A stretch of 64,000 nt of DNA. It comes from Saccharibacillus deserti (GTDB taxonomy: Bacteria > Bacillota > Bacilli > Paenibacillales > Paenibacillaceae). The position numbers and the translations under genes are program-made. The stretch covers positions 62,001 through 126,000 of the forward strand of contig NZ_JABJVN010000003.1 in NCBI RefSeq assembly GCF_013618475.1, given 5' to 3'. Below are positions 23,306 through 31,619 of the stretch, in pieces; the first letter of the stretch is position 1, and every line of letters starts with the position of its first letter. The notes under the pieces are model-generated. The model was given only the letters and a program-made list of their open reading frames with translations, was not told where the DNA came from and searched no databases.

Positions 23306-26092
23306 TTGAATAAAGTAATGGGTGCAGGACCTCTGAAAGGCTTTGCGGAATTCAGCAGAACGGTAGCCGCGCAGGGTGCCGTGTTGATTCAAAACGAAGG
23401 ACAGGCGCTGCCGATTCGCGAAAGCGAGAACGTGGCAATTTTTGGACGGGTGCAGCTTAACTACTACCGCAGCGGTACGGGATCGGGCGGCAGCGTGCAT
23501 GTGTCGCATACGACGAACCTGCTGGACGGACTGCGCAGCAAACCTTCGGTTGCGGTAAACGAAGAGTTGACAGCCGTATACACGAAATGGATCGAAGAAA
23601 ATCCGTTCGACAACGGCGGAGGCGGCTGGGCGGCGGAACCTTGGCATCAAAAAGAAATGCCGCTGACGGACGAGCTGGTCGCGAACGCGCGCACGCAGTC
23701 GTCCAAAGCGATCGTGGTTATCGGCCGGACGGCCGGCGAAGACCAGGATAACGCCGATGCGCCGGGCAGCTACCGCCTGACGCCGGAAGAGTTGGATATG
23801 CTGGCGAAGGTTACCAACCATTTCGAGCAGACGATCGTGGTGCTGAACGTATCGAATATCGTGGATATGAGCTGGGTCAAAGAATCCTCCCATAAGCATC
23901 CGATCGCGGCGGTTATCTACGCGTGGCACGGCGGCATGGAAGGCGGCAATGCGATTGCGGACGTGCTGTCCGGCGAGGTGACGCCAAGCGGCAAATTGAC
24001 CGATACTATCGCTTACTCGATCGACGATTATCCGTCCACAAGCAATTACGGCAGCGAGTTCAAGAGCGTGTACGAGGAAGATGTCTACGTCGGATACCGG
24101 TATTTCGAAACGTTTCGACCGGAAAAAGTGCAGTACGAATTCGGTTTCGGCCTGTCGTACACCACTTTTAGCCAGGCACCGGAAGAAGCCAAGACGCTGC
24201 AAAAAGACGGCGCGGAATGGATCGAAGTCGGCGTAACCGTGACGAACACGGGCGATACGTTCGAAGGCAAGGAAGTGGTGCAGGTCTACGTGGAAGCGCC
24301 TCAGGGCAGACTCGGCCAGCCGTACAAAAAGCTCGTGGCTTTCGGCAAAACGAAATCGCTCCAACCGGGCGAGTCGCAGCGTATCACGATCGGATTCCCG
24401 GTCGAGAAACTGGCTTCCTACGACGATGCGGGCGTAACCGGACATGCGCATGCTTACGTACTCGAAGAAGGCACGTACCTGCTGCATGTCGGATCGAGCG
24501 TCAAGCAGACGACCATTGTACAGGTGGACGGTTCCGGCGGCTATATCGTCAATGAACTGCGCGTCCTGGCCCAGCTCGAAGAAGCAATGGCGCCGGTGGA
24601 AGCCTTCAACCGCATCAAGCCGGGCGCACGCCGGGAAGACGGTGCGTATGAACTAGGCAGCGAGAGCGTACCGACGCGCAGCGTCGACCTGGCGCAGCGG
24701 ATCCAGAACCGGATGCCGAAATCGCTGGCGGAGACCGGAGACAAAGGCATCAAACTGCAGCACGTCAAAGCCGGCCAGGCTTCCCTGGACGACTTCGTGG
24801 CGCAGCTCAGCAACGACGAACTGGCGACACTCGTACGCGGCGAAGGCATGAGCAGCCCGCTCGCGACGCCGGGTACGGCTTCCGTATTCGGCGGAGTCAG
24901 CGACGCGCTGCTCGGCTACGGCATTCCGGTCGCCTGCACGGCGGACGGCCCTTCGGGCATCCGCATGGACAGCGGCCAACAGGCGACCCAGGTATCGATC
25001 GGCACGCTGCTCGCGGCGACCTGGGACAAGGACCTGGTCGAAGAGCTGTACGTGCTCGAAGGACAGGAGTTGGTGCTCAACGAAGTGGATACGCTGCTCG
25101 GACCGGGTCTCAACATCCGCCGCAGCCCGCTGAACGGACGCAACTTCGAGTACTTCTCCGAAGATCCGATCGTCTCGGGCGAATTCGCGGCGGCCTGCGT
25201 ACGCGGGATTGCCAAAGGCGGTTCGAACGCAACGCTCAAGCACTTTGCCTGCAATAACCAGGAACAGTACCGCAGCAAAGTGAACGCGGTCGTATCCGAA
25301 CGCGCCCTGCGCGAGATTTACCTCAAAGGCTTCGAAATCGCGGTCCGCGAAGGCGGAGCGAAATCGATCATGACTTCGTACAATCCGATCAACGGCCATT
25401 GGGCGGCGTCGAATTACGACCTCAACACGACGATCCTGCGCGGCGAGTGGGGCTTTGAAGGGATCGTCATGACCGACTGGTGGGCGATCATGAACGATTC
25501 GGTCAACGGCGGCGAAGCGGATCGCAAAAATACCAACTTCATGGTTCGCGCGCAAAACGATCTGTACATGGTCGTGATGAACTATGGCGCCGAGACCAAC
25601 ATCTGGGGCGACAACACGATCGAATCGCTGGAGAACGGCACGCTTACCCGCGGCGAACTTCAGCGCAGCGCCAAAAACATCTGCCAGTTCATCATGGACG
25701 CGCCGGTGTTTGCAAGAGAACGCAAAACGGAAGAATCGTTCGAGAAATTCGAAGCGGCAGGCGTAATCCAACTGGACAGCGCGCAGGCGTTGTCCGGCCA
25801 GGGAGAGATCCAGCCGTCCGTTGATTCGCCGGTCTATATCAAGGTTGAACAGCCGGGCGTATACCGCGTAGCCGTCAATGTCATGTCGCCGGAGCCGGAA
25901 CTTTCGCAGAGTGCCTGCAACCTGCTGCTGAACGGCAAGATCATGACGACCGTTCAGATGAACGGCACCCAGGGCCGCTGGCTCAAGCAGCGCCTCGTGT
26001 CGATCGAGCTGGAAAAAGGCACGTACAAGCTGGAAGTCGAATTCACGAAACCGGGCCTGCAGCTGGGTACGGTGGAGTTTAGAGCGATCTAA
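23306..26092 (+). CDS. glycoside hydrolase family 3, domain-swapped architecture
   Basis: A 928-aa beta-glycosidase (beta-glucosidase/xylosidase class). The order of GH3 domains is reversed. The C-domain comes first (about 20-265: GAVLIQNEGQALPI; IVVIGRTAGEDQDNADAPG; GGNAIADVLSGEVTPSGKLTDT), then an FN3-like domain (GYRYFE...FGFGLSYTTF; VTVTNTGDTFEGKEVVQVYVEAP), then the TIM-barrel domain holding the nucleophile Asp724 in GIVMTDWWAI. This permuted form is known from Ruminococcus and Butyrivibrio beta-glucosidases. No signal peptide is present, so it acts in the cytosol on imported oligosaccharides. GGGAGGG (23292-23298) is 7-8 nt before a TTG at 23306, which I choose. Longer in-frame starts lack a ribosome site. 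Confidence 0.87.
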   Translation: MNKVMGAGPLKGFAEFSRTVAAQGAVLIQNEGQALPIRESENVAIFGRVQLNYYRSGTGSGGSVHVSHTTNLLDGLRSKPSVAVNEELTAVYTKWIEENPFDNGGGGWAAEPWHQKEMPLTDELVANARTQSSKAIVVIGRTAGEDQDNADAPGSYRLTPEELDMLAKVTNHFEQTIVVLNVSNIVDMSWVKESSHKHPIAAVIYAWHGGMEGGNAIADVLSGEVTPSGKLTDTIAYSIDDYPSTSNYGSEFKSVYEEDVYVGYRYFETFRPEKVQYEFGFGLSYTTFSQAPEEAKTLQKDGAEWIEVGVTVTNTGDTFEGKEVVQVYVEAPQGRLGQPYKKLVAFGKTKSLQPGESQRITIGFPVEKLASYDDAGVTGHAHAYVLEEGTYLLHVGSSVKQTTIVQVDGSGGYIVNELRVLAQLEEAMAPVEAFNRIKPGARREDGAYELGSESVPTRSVDLAQRIQNRMPKSLAETGDKGIKLQHVKAGQASLDDFVAQLSNDELATLVRGEGMSSPLATPGTASVFGGVSDALLGYGIPVACTADGPSGIRMDSGQQATQVSIGTLLAATWDKDLVEELYVLEGQELVLNEVDTLLGPGLNIRRSPLNGRNFEYFSEDPIVSGEFAAACVRGIAKGGSNATLKHFACNNQEQYRSKVNAVVSERALREIYLKGFEIAVREGGAKSIMTSYNPINGHWAASNYDLNTTILRGEWGFEGIVMTDWWAIMNDSVNGGEADRKNTNFMVRAQNDLYMVVMNYGAETNIWGDNTIESLENGTLTRGELQRSAKNICQFIMDAPVFARERKTEESFEKFEAAGVIQLDSAQALSGQGEIQPSVDSPVYIKVEQPGVYRVAVNVMSPEPELSQSACNLLLNGKIMTTVQMNGTQGRWLKQRLVSIELEKGTYKLEVEFTKPGLQLGTVEFRAI

Positions 26093-26111
26093 TCGATAAA
26101 AGGCAGCAGCC

Positions 26112-26149
26112 AAAAGAGCATTCGTCCTCTGGGGGAGGATGCTCTTTTT
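26112..26149 (+). terminator. terminator after the GH3 gene
   Basis: AAAAGAGCAT (26112-26121) pairs with ATGCTCTTTT (26139-26148), with further pairing (TCCTC/GAGGA) inside the loop and a T tract at the end. Confidence 0.85.
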
Positions 26150-26183
26150 GACGTGCTGCGGGCTGTATGCGCATGCGGCAAAT

Positions 26184-26280
26184 AAGCCTTCGGCGTGGTG
26201 GCATACGCGAAGGCTTCCGCGTCTCGCCGCGAACCGTAGAGTCCGGCCGGTCTCGATGGCGGAGCCGATCCCGGCCGGAC
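26184..26280. repeat. two strong hairpins in a GC-rich 360-nt gap without a gene
   Basis: AAGCCTTCG (26184-26192) pairs with CGAAGGCTT (26208-26216). The 10-bp perfect repeat GTCCGGCCGG (26241-26250) / CCGGCCGGAC (26271-26280) follows. No T tract follows either, so they are not simple terminators. The gap 26150-26512 is unusually GC-rich, and no frame in it has a ribosome site and sensible protein. It could be a leader RNA of the next gene or decayed sequence. Confidence 0.5.
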
Positions 26281-26512
26281 CGGAAAGTCCCTGCGCGCCG
26301 CCGCTTTGCCGCGGCTGGCCCAGACCCGGCCGACGGCGCCGGTCTCGGTCAGAAATCGTTTGGCAGCCTGAGATTGGGACTTGTATCCCGGCGGACTTTT
26401 TTCTAAACTTGGTCTTATCACGGATGCGAAGCACGCGCCGCTTGAATCCCTCGGGGTTGAAGCGGCTTTTTGGCGTGTACACGGATCTGCAGCAAAGGAG
26501 GAAAACACCGAA

Positions 26513-27166
26513 ATGACCGTATTCGGAACCGAATATAGGAACTGGATCGACAGACAGATTGCGGCGGAACAGAATCCGAGAAGAAGGGAGCGGCTTGAAG
26601 CGGGATTGGGACATGGGAGTGCCGAGTTTCTGCGTTTGATCTGGCTGCCGGTATTCAAAAATTTTGAGGATCTCTATGCCGAATTCGAAGTGCGCGATCT
26701 GAACGGCGGTTACCGGTATATCGATCTCGCTTACCGCCCGGGCGGCGCAAAAGGTGCGATCGAAATCCAGGGTTACGGTCCGCATGCCCGGGATTTGGAT
26801 GTTCGGCGCTTTAAGGATCTGTGTTGGAGGCACAGCCTGCTCGCTTTGGACGATTGGACGCTGCTGCCTATCGCCTATCCGTCGATTGTGGAAGAACCTG
26901 AGCGCTGCAGGCAGCTCGTGCTTGCTTTTGCCGGGAAATTCGCCGCTGCGGCTTCCGAACCGTCTTTATCCTGGCTGGAAGCGGAAATGCTGCGCTTTGC
27001 TCGCGTTACGTTGGATCCTTTTACAGCGGTTCATCTGGCGGAACATCTTCGGATCAGCAGTCAGCATGCCAGACGTCTTCTGCATGCGGCCGTCCAAAAC
27101 GGGCGTCTGGTTGTGGCGAGCGGGGAGAAACGGTACCGAACCTATAGGCTGCCGGATTGGAAGTGA
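26513..27166 (+). CDS. possible PD-(D/E)XK-fold protein with C-terminal winged helix
   Basis: A 217-aa protein of unproven function. The central part (about 55-125) resembles small PD-(D/E)XK/DUF559-like nucleases: Asp71 in YRYIDLAYRP, a beta strand GAIEIQGYG with Glu84-x-Gln86 in place of ExK, then an amphipathic helix RRFKDLCWRHSLLALDDW and a strand LLPIAYPSI. The last 65 residues look like a winged helix (PFTAVHLAEHLRISSQHARRLLHAAVQNGRLVVASGEKRYRTYRLPDW). This could equally be a DNA-binding regulator built on an inactive nuclease fold. AAAGGAGG precedes the ATG at 26513. A longer frame upstream lacks support. Confidence 0.6.
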   Translation: MTVFGTEYRNWIDRQIAAEQNPRRRERLEAGLGHGSAEFLRLIWLPVFKNFEDLYAEFEVRDLNGGYRYIDLAYRPGGAKGAIEIQGYGPHARDLDVRRFKDLCWRHSLLALDDWTLLPIAYPSIVEEPERCRQLVLAFAGKFAAAASEPSLSWLEAEMLRFARVTLDPFTAVHLAEHLRISSQHARRLLHAAVQNGRLVVASGEKRYRTYRLPDWK

Positions 27167-27283
27167 GCGGTTAAGCGGTGCACACGAAGCAAAACTGAAA
27201 CTAACAACCCTAAAATCAACTCATTCAGTGCCAAAAGGGCGATATCGGAAACCGAAACCGATCACACGCCCTTTTTTTGCCGT

Positions 27284-27467
27284 CTAACGAATCCTCACAG
27301 CGCTATTCCCCGAAAAAAGGGCAATATGAAAATCTAACGAATCGTCATAACGTTATAGGAGCAAAATTGTGCCTAATCGGAGGAATTGCGGCAAATAGCG
27401 TTACCACGATTCGTTAAAACTCACACGGCGGCTGTTTTGACGAAATAGCGTTATGAGGATTCGTTAG
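27284..27467. repeat. symmetric element of four 23-24-bp repeats, two direct and two inverted
   Basis: Copies beginning CTAACGAATC occur at 27284-27307 and 27334-27356. Their inverted form, ending GATTCGTTA, occurs at 27394-27416 and 27444-27467. Both pairs have exactly a 50-bp period, so the whole block is a large imperfect palindrome in which the outer and inner copies pair. It lies between two unrelated genes. I recall similar TAACGAATC/ATAACGCTATT blocks from Paenibacillus intergenic regions, but cannot check this here. It encodes no protein. Confidence 0.85.
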
Positions 27468-27480
27468 CCGCATCATTTGT

Positions 27481-27536
27481 GGAATCTTGGAATCTTGGAA
27501 TCTTGGAATCTTGGAATCTTGGAGTCTTGGAGTCTT
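27481..27536. repeat. 8-bp tandem repeat GGAATCTT, seven copies
   Basis: Five perfect GGAATCTT units and two GGAGTCTT units follow one another, then a partial GAAGTC. It lies just after the palindromic element and about 27 bp upstream of the GH51 promoter -35 box, so slippage would change only the distance from upstream sequence. Confidence 0.95.
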
Positions 27537-27562
27537 GAAGTCAGCCGATTTACTTTTTCCTC

Positions 27563-27591
27563 TTGAACTTGTACGTACAACACGTTATGAT
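27563..27591 (+). promoter_or_regulatory. arabinofuranosidase promoter with AraR operator in the spacer
   Basis: -35 TTGAAC (27563-27568), a 17-bp spacer and -10 TATGAT (27586-27591) are clear. The spacer begins with the perfect palindrome TTGTACGTACAA (27569-27580), the core of the known B. subtilis AraR operator (ATTxGTACGTACxAAT). A bound repressor would cover the promoter, so the gene should be released by L-arabinose. Confidence 0.9.
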
Positions 27592-27673
27592 TAATCAAAG
27601 GATTATATGCACACAATTGATTAACTATTATATTAACTTAATTAAGAAATCCATTAACGATAGGAGAATGTTC

Positions 27674-30600
27674 ATGACCTCTTTCCATGATCGACTCATC
27701 GCCTTATACAAATTCGACGAGGCTTCGGCAGTGGGACGCGATCACTCCGGACTCAAGCGCGATGCGAAGCCTGCCGGAAGCGTGAAGCCTGTTATTTCGG
27801 AAGTTGCCGGCCGCTCGGCGGTTACGTTTGTCGGCGGACGAAACGGCACTTCGTACTTGGAACTGCCGTCCGATCTGCTGCAAGATGTAAGCGATCACAC
27901 CGGGATTACGGTGACGGCCTGGGTGCGTTTTGACGCGGGAACAAGCGTATGGGAACGCATCTGCGACTTCGGCAAAAGCGAAGGTGCGCCGTCGCTGTTC
28001 CTGACCCGCGCCATGCGCGCCACGCTGTCGGCCGGCGGCGATCTGGTCGCCGATCCGGGACGGGGCTTCGTGCGCGGCGAATGGATGCACGTCGCCATGA
28101 GCGTCATCGGCACGCAAAGCGGGACGATGAGCAGTGCCGGACCGATCGTGTACGTGAACGGCGAAGCGGCCGCGGACGGCTCGATCAGCCAGACGTCAAG
28201 CGGCAACTACGCGCAGCTGCGCCGCTGGTTCGAGACATTCGCCGGCGAAGACAACTATACCCGCAGCTATATCGGGCGCTCGCAGTTTGCGGCCGACGAC
28301 GATTTTGCGGGCTCGATCTCCGATTTCCGCGTCTATGCGGCAGGCTTGACGGCCGACGAAGTGATCGAGGTCATGTGCGAATCGCTGACGGACGAAGAGA
28401 TTGTTCGCCTGGCGGCAGACAAGTACCTGTCGTTCCCGACAAGCATTTTGACAAGCGATGTGAATCTTCCGGTCTCGCTGATGGGCGGCAAAGTCGAGGT
28501 AAGCTGGACTTCGAGTCTTCCCCAAGTCGTATCGAATGAAGGCAAAGTCTGGCCGCGGGGCAGCGGGGAACCGCAGGCCGCGACGCTGACCGCCGCGCTT
28601 GAGGTGGGCGGCAGCACGGTGCGGCGCAGCTTCGACGTATCCATACTGCCGCCCGAGCTGCCTCCTTACACCGTCACCGTGCACGGCGGAGGCCGGGTCG
28701 AAGGTGTCGTCGATGTCAGCGAAGTGATGTACGGGCTCTTTTACGAAGACATCAACAATGCGGCGGACGGCGGAATTTACGCGGAAATGGTGCAGAACCG
28801 TTCGTTCGAGGCGTTCGAATTCGACACGTACTCGCACGCTTCCGGGGAATGCGGCTGTTCGACCGGGCGCAACCGTCAGCCGCTGCTGTGGTGGTACGGC
28901 GATCTCGACAAGATGACGCCGCAAACGGCGGACACGCTCGGACAATTCCTCGGCTCTCCCGACCCTGATGTGAACAGTTATTATGTGACCGTAGCGGACG
29001 GTGCGACGATCTATAACCGCGGCTTCAACGATACGAACGGCGGGTATGCGATGAAGATCCGTCAGGGTGCGAAGTACGATTTTACCGTCTGGGCCAAAGC
29101 CGAGCAGGACAGCCATATCACGCTCCAGCTGCAGGATCCGGGCGGTGAAGCGGCGAGCGAAGTGGTGACGTTCAAGGTCGAAGGAGGAGGCACCTGGCAA
29201 AAATACGGCGTTCCGTATCCGGCGGACGGCAGCGTGCTGTCTTCTCTTGTGCTCACCGGCTCCCAAGATGTTCTCGGGCAGCTCGCGCTGACTTTTGAAG
29301 GGGAGGTGTCGATCGAATTGGTGTCGCTTGTCCCTCGCGGCGTATGGGGGGCGGAGGAAGAGAACGGCTCGCCTTCGGCGCGAGGCAACTACCTCGGCAA
29401 TCCGAACTACCGGCTGCGCCGCGATCTGGTCGAAGCGCTGGCCGGCATGCATCCGACCTTCCTGCGTTTCCCGGGCGGCTGCATTTCGGAAGGTTCGTTT
29501 ATCTGGGATAACGTCTACGATTGGAAAGACTCCGTCGATACGATCGAGCTGCGCAAAGAAAACTTCAACGTCTGGGGCTACATGATGACGATGGGCCTTG
29601 GCTACATGGAGTATTTCCAATTGGCCGAAGACCTGAACGCGACGCCGCTGCCGGTTATGGCGTGCGGGGTTCTGTGCCAGGCCCGTTCCGATTACGCCCA
29701 CCCGGCGGGCGGCGAACTGCGCGATTATTATATCCGGAACTTTACGGATCTGATCGACTTTGCGATCGGCACCGATTTCGAGCATAACGAATGGGCAGCG
29801 ATGCGCCGCAAGATGGGGCACGAAGCGCCGTTCGATCTGCGTTATCTGGGAGTCGGCAACGAGAACTGGGGCACGGAATTCTTCGCCAACTTCGAAGTGT
29901 TCAAGACCCGGATCGACGAGTATATGGAGCGGCATTACCCCGGTCACGAGCTGCATATCATCTCCACGGTGGGCGCGCAGGCGGACGACGATGCGTATCA
30001 GCAGGGCTGGAAGTTCCTGAGCGGCGGACTGGAAGGTTCGGCCGAAGTGGAATTTGCGGATCGGGACAAGGTAATCACGGAAAACGTAAGCTGGTACGCC
30101 AAGCAGCCCAACTATATGGATACGATTGCGGACGAGCATTATTACCGGTCGAACGAATATCTGCTGAACAATGCGGATCGCTACAACTATTATTTCCGGG
30201 CGTACAACGAAGACGGCAGTATGAATTGGCGCGAAACGTCCAAAGTGTTCGTCGGCGAATACGCGTCTACGGACAAGAATACGCTGGCGGGCGCGGTAGC
30301 GGAAGCTGCGGTGATGACCGGGTTCGAAAATAATGCCGATGTCGTGCGTCTGGCCGCTTACGCGCCGCTGTTCAACAAAGTGCTGACCGACGGCACGTAC
30401 CGCTGGACGCCGGACTGCATCTGGTTCGACGACGAGACGGTCTGGTTCACGCCGAACTATTATGTGCAGCAGATGTATGCCAAGTATCTGGGCGACCAAG
30501 TGCTGCCGACGTCGTTCTCGACGTACCGCGGCGGCAAACCGGTCGAGCTGATTCCACGCGGCGGAATCGAGATCGCGGCCGGCCAAGCGGAAGTGACGGT

Positions 30601-31492
30601 AAGAAGCGTTAAGGTCACATCGAACCGGGGCGGAGAAGTCCTGCTGGAGACGGACTTTGCCGCACTTGCGGCCGCCGGCGGCGGAGGGCTGGATCCGCTG
30701 TGGCAGCGTATTCCGGGTTCGGCCGGTTATACGCTGGAAGAAGGGCGGGGCCTGGTGCTCAAGCCGCAAAGCGGCGGTCTGAACGGTCTCTATGTATACG
30801 GCGACAGTTGGAGCGATTACAAGGTCGAAGTCGAAGCGTCCAAAGCGGCCGGTGAAGACGGCTTCTATATCGGCGTCGGTCTGACCGATATTTCCCCGGA
30901 CAAAAAAGACGTACTGGAATACGCGATCGGCTACGGCGGATCGGCGACCGGCGTGAAGGTGTACAAGCAGGGCGTGGAAGGCTATACGCTTGGCGACTAC
31001 TCCTCGAGTACGGCAGCGGGCAATCTTCGCGCAGCCAACCATGAGCCGCTGGAAGACGGACGCGAGTATACGATTACTGTCGATTTCGGCGGTGCAGGCG
31101 GCCGTAACCTGGTCTGCTCTTACGCGGACCGGGCCAACGGCTGGATCAGCAAAGTGCTCGATTACAAGCTGGAAGCGTACAACCGCGAAGTTTTCCATTC
31201 GGTTACGGCAGACGGCAAACATGTCTATATCAAGCTGGTCAATGCCGATGCCGTGGACAAAAACACGCGCTTGAACCTGGAAGATCTCAACGTCTCGGCA
31301 GAGGCAAAGCGTATCACGCTCTCCGGCGACGCTTCGCTGCTGCATGTGCCGAACGTGAACAAGAAAAATGCGGAGCAGGTGGTGCCGGCCGAGAGCGGCT
31401 TTACGCTCGAAGACGGCGCATCGGGCCGCACGGCGGTGCTGAAGCTGCCGGCCCATTCCGTAAGCGTGGTCGTGCTGGAGCGGATCGGATAA
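27674..31492 (+). CDS. multidomain GH51 alpha-L-arabinofuranosidase
   Basis: A 1272-aa retaining glycosidase that removes arabinofuranosyl side chains. The N-terminus (about 5-240) is a LamG/concanavalin-like domain (LIALYKFDEASAVGRDHSG; ITVTAWVRFD; GSISDFRVYAAGLTADEV). A DUF/Ig-like segment follows (LPVSLMGGKVEVSWTSS...). The GH51 catalytic region then starts at VMYGLFYEDINNAADGGIYAEMVQNRSFE, with acid/base Glu730 in GVGNENWG and nucleophile Glu862 in FVGEYAS. A second jelly-roll-like insert is present near 1010-1150. No signal peptide is visible, which is odd for such a modular enzyme and suggests an intracellular role. TAGGAG is 7 nt before the ATG at 27674, and the in-frame ATG at 27668 is too close to it. 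It is controlled by the AraR-type promoter just upstream. Confidence 0.9.
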   Translation: MTSFHDRLIALYKFDEASAVGRDHSGLKRDAKPAGSVKPVISEVAGRSAVTFVGGRNGTSYLELPSDLLQDVSDHTGITVTAWVRFDAGTSVWERICDFGKSEGAPSLFLTRAMRATLSAGGDLVADPGRGFVRGEWMHVAMSVIGTQSGTMSSAGPIVYVNGEAAADGSISQTSSGNYAQLRRWFETFAGEDNYTRSYIGRSQFAADDDFAGSISDFRVYAAGLTADEVIEVMCESLTDEEIVRLAADKYLSFPTSILTSDVNLPVSLMGGKVEVSWTSSLPQVVSNEGKVWPRGSGEPQAATLTAALEVGGSTVRRSFDVSILPPELPPYTVTVHGGGRVEGVVDVSEVMYGLFYEDINNAADGGIYAEMVQNRSFEAFEFDTYSHASGECGCSTGRNRQPLLWWYGDLDKMTPQTADTLGQFLGSPDPDVNSYYVTVADGATIYNRGFNDTNGGYAMKIRQGAKYDFTVWAKAEQDSHITLQLQDPGGEAASEVVTFKVEGGGTWQKYGVPYPADGSVLSSLVLTGSQDVLGQLALTFEGEVSIELVSLVPRGVWGAEEENGSPSARGNYLGNPNYRLRRDLVEALAGMHPTFLRFPGGCISEGSFIWDNVYDWKDSVDTIELRKENFNVWGYMMTMGLGYMEYFQLAEDLNATPLPVMACGVLCQARSDYAHPAGGELRDYYIRNFTDLIDFAIGTDFEHNEWAAMRRKMGHEAPFDLRYLGVGNENWGTEFFANFEVFKTRIDEYMERHYPGHELHIISTVGAQADDDAYQQGWKFLSGGLEGSAEVEFADRDKVITENVSWYAKQPNYMDTIADEHYYRSNEYLLNNADRYNYYFRAYNEDGSMNWRETSKVFVGEYASTDKNTLAGAVAEAAVMTGFENNADVVRLAAYAPLFNKVLTDGTYRWTPDCIWFDDETVWFTPNYYVQQMYAKYLGDQVLPTSFSTYRGGKPVELIPRGGIEIAAGQAEVTVRSVKVTSNRGGEVLLETDFAALAAAGGGGLDPLWQRIPGSAGYTLEEGRGLVLKPQSGGLNGLYVYGDSWSDYKVEVEASKAAGEDGFYIGVGLTDISPDKKDVLEYAIGYGGSATGVKVYKQGVEGYTLGDYSSSTAAGNLRAANHEPLEDGREYTITVDFGGAGGRNLVCSYADRANGWISKVLDYKLEAYNREVFHSVTADGKHVYIKLVNADAVDKNTRLNLEDLNVSAEAKRITLSGDASLLHVPNVNKKNAEQVVPAESGFTLEDGASGRTAVLKLPAHSVSVVVLERIG

Positions 31493-31506
31493 GCGGATTA
31501 TCCGAT
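31484..31506. repeat. 9-bp palindrome spanning the GH51 stop codon
   Basis: ATCGGATAA / TTATCCGAT with a 5-nt loop includes the TAA stop. No T tract follows. It may act as a 3'-end stabilising hairpin. The rest of the 127-nt gap to the convergent gene is GC-rich without a gene. Confidence 0.5.
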
Positions 31507-31619
31507 CGACTGTACGGCCGCTTCGCCGGACCCCGACACCGGACGTCCGGCGGCCTTGGCATTCCGGGACCCTCAGCTGCGGATCGCACCGGCCGCTTCG
31601 CCCGGCCGAAGCCGCGCTT

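Noticed and set aside
26089-26658. 189-codon minus-strand frame across the GH3/nuclease-like gap
   Set aside because: It overlaps a terminator and the start of a supported gene, its sequence is Arg/Ser/Pro-rich without domains, and there is no ribosome site.
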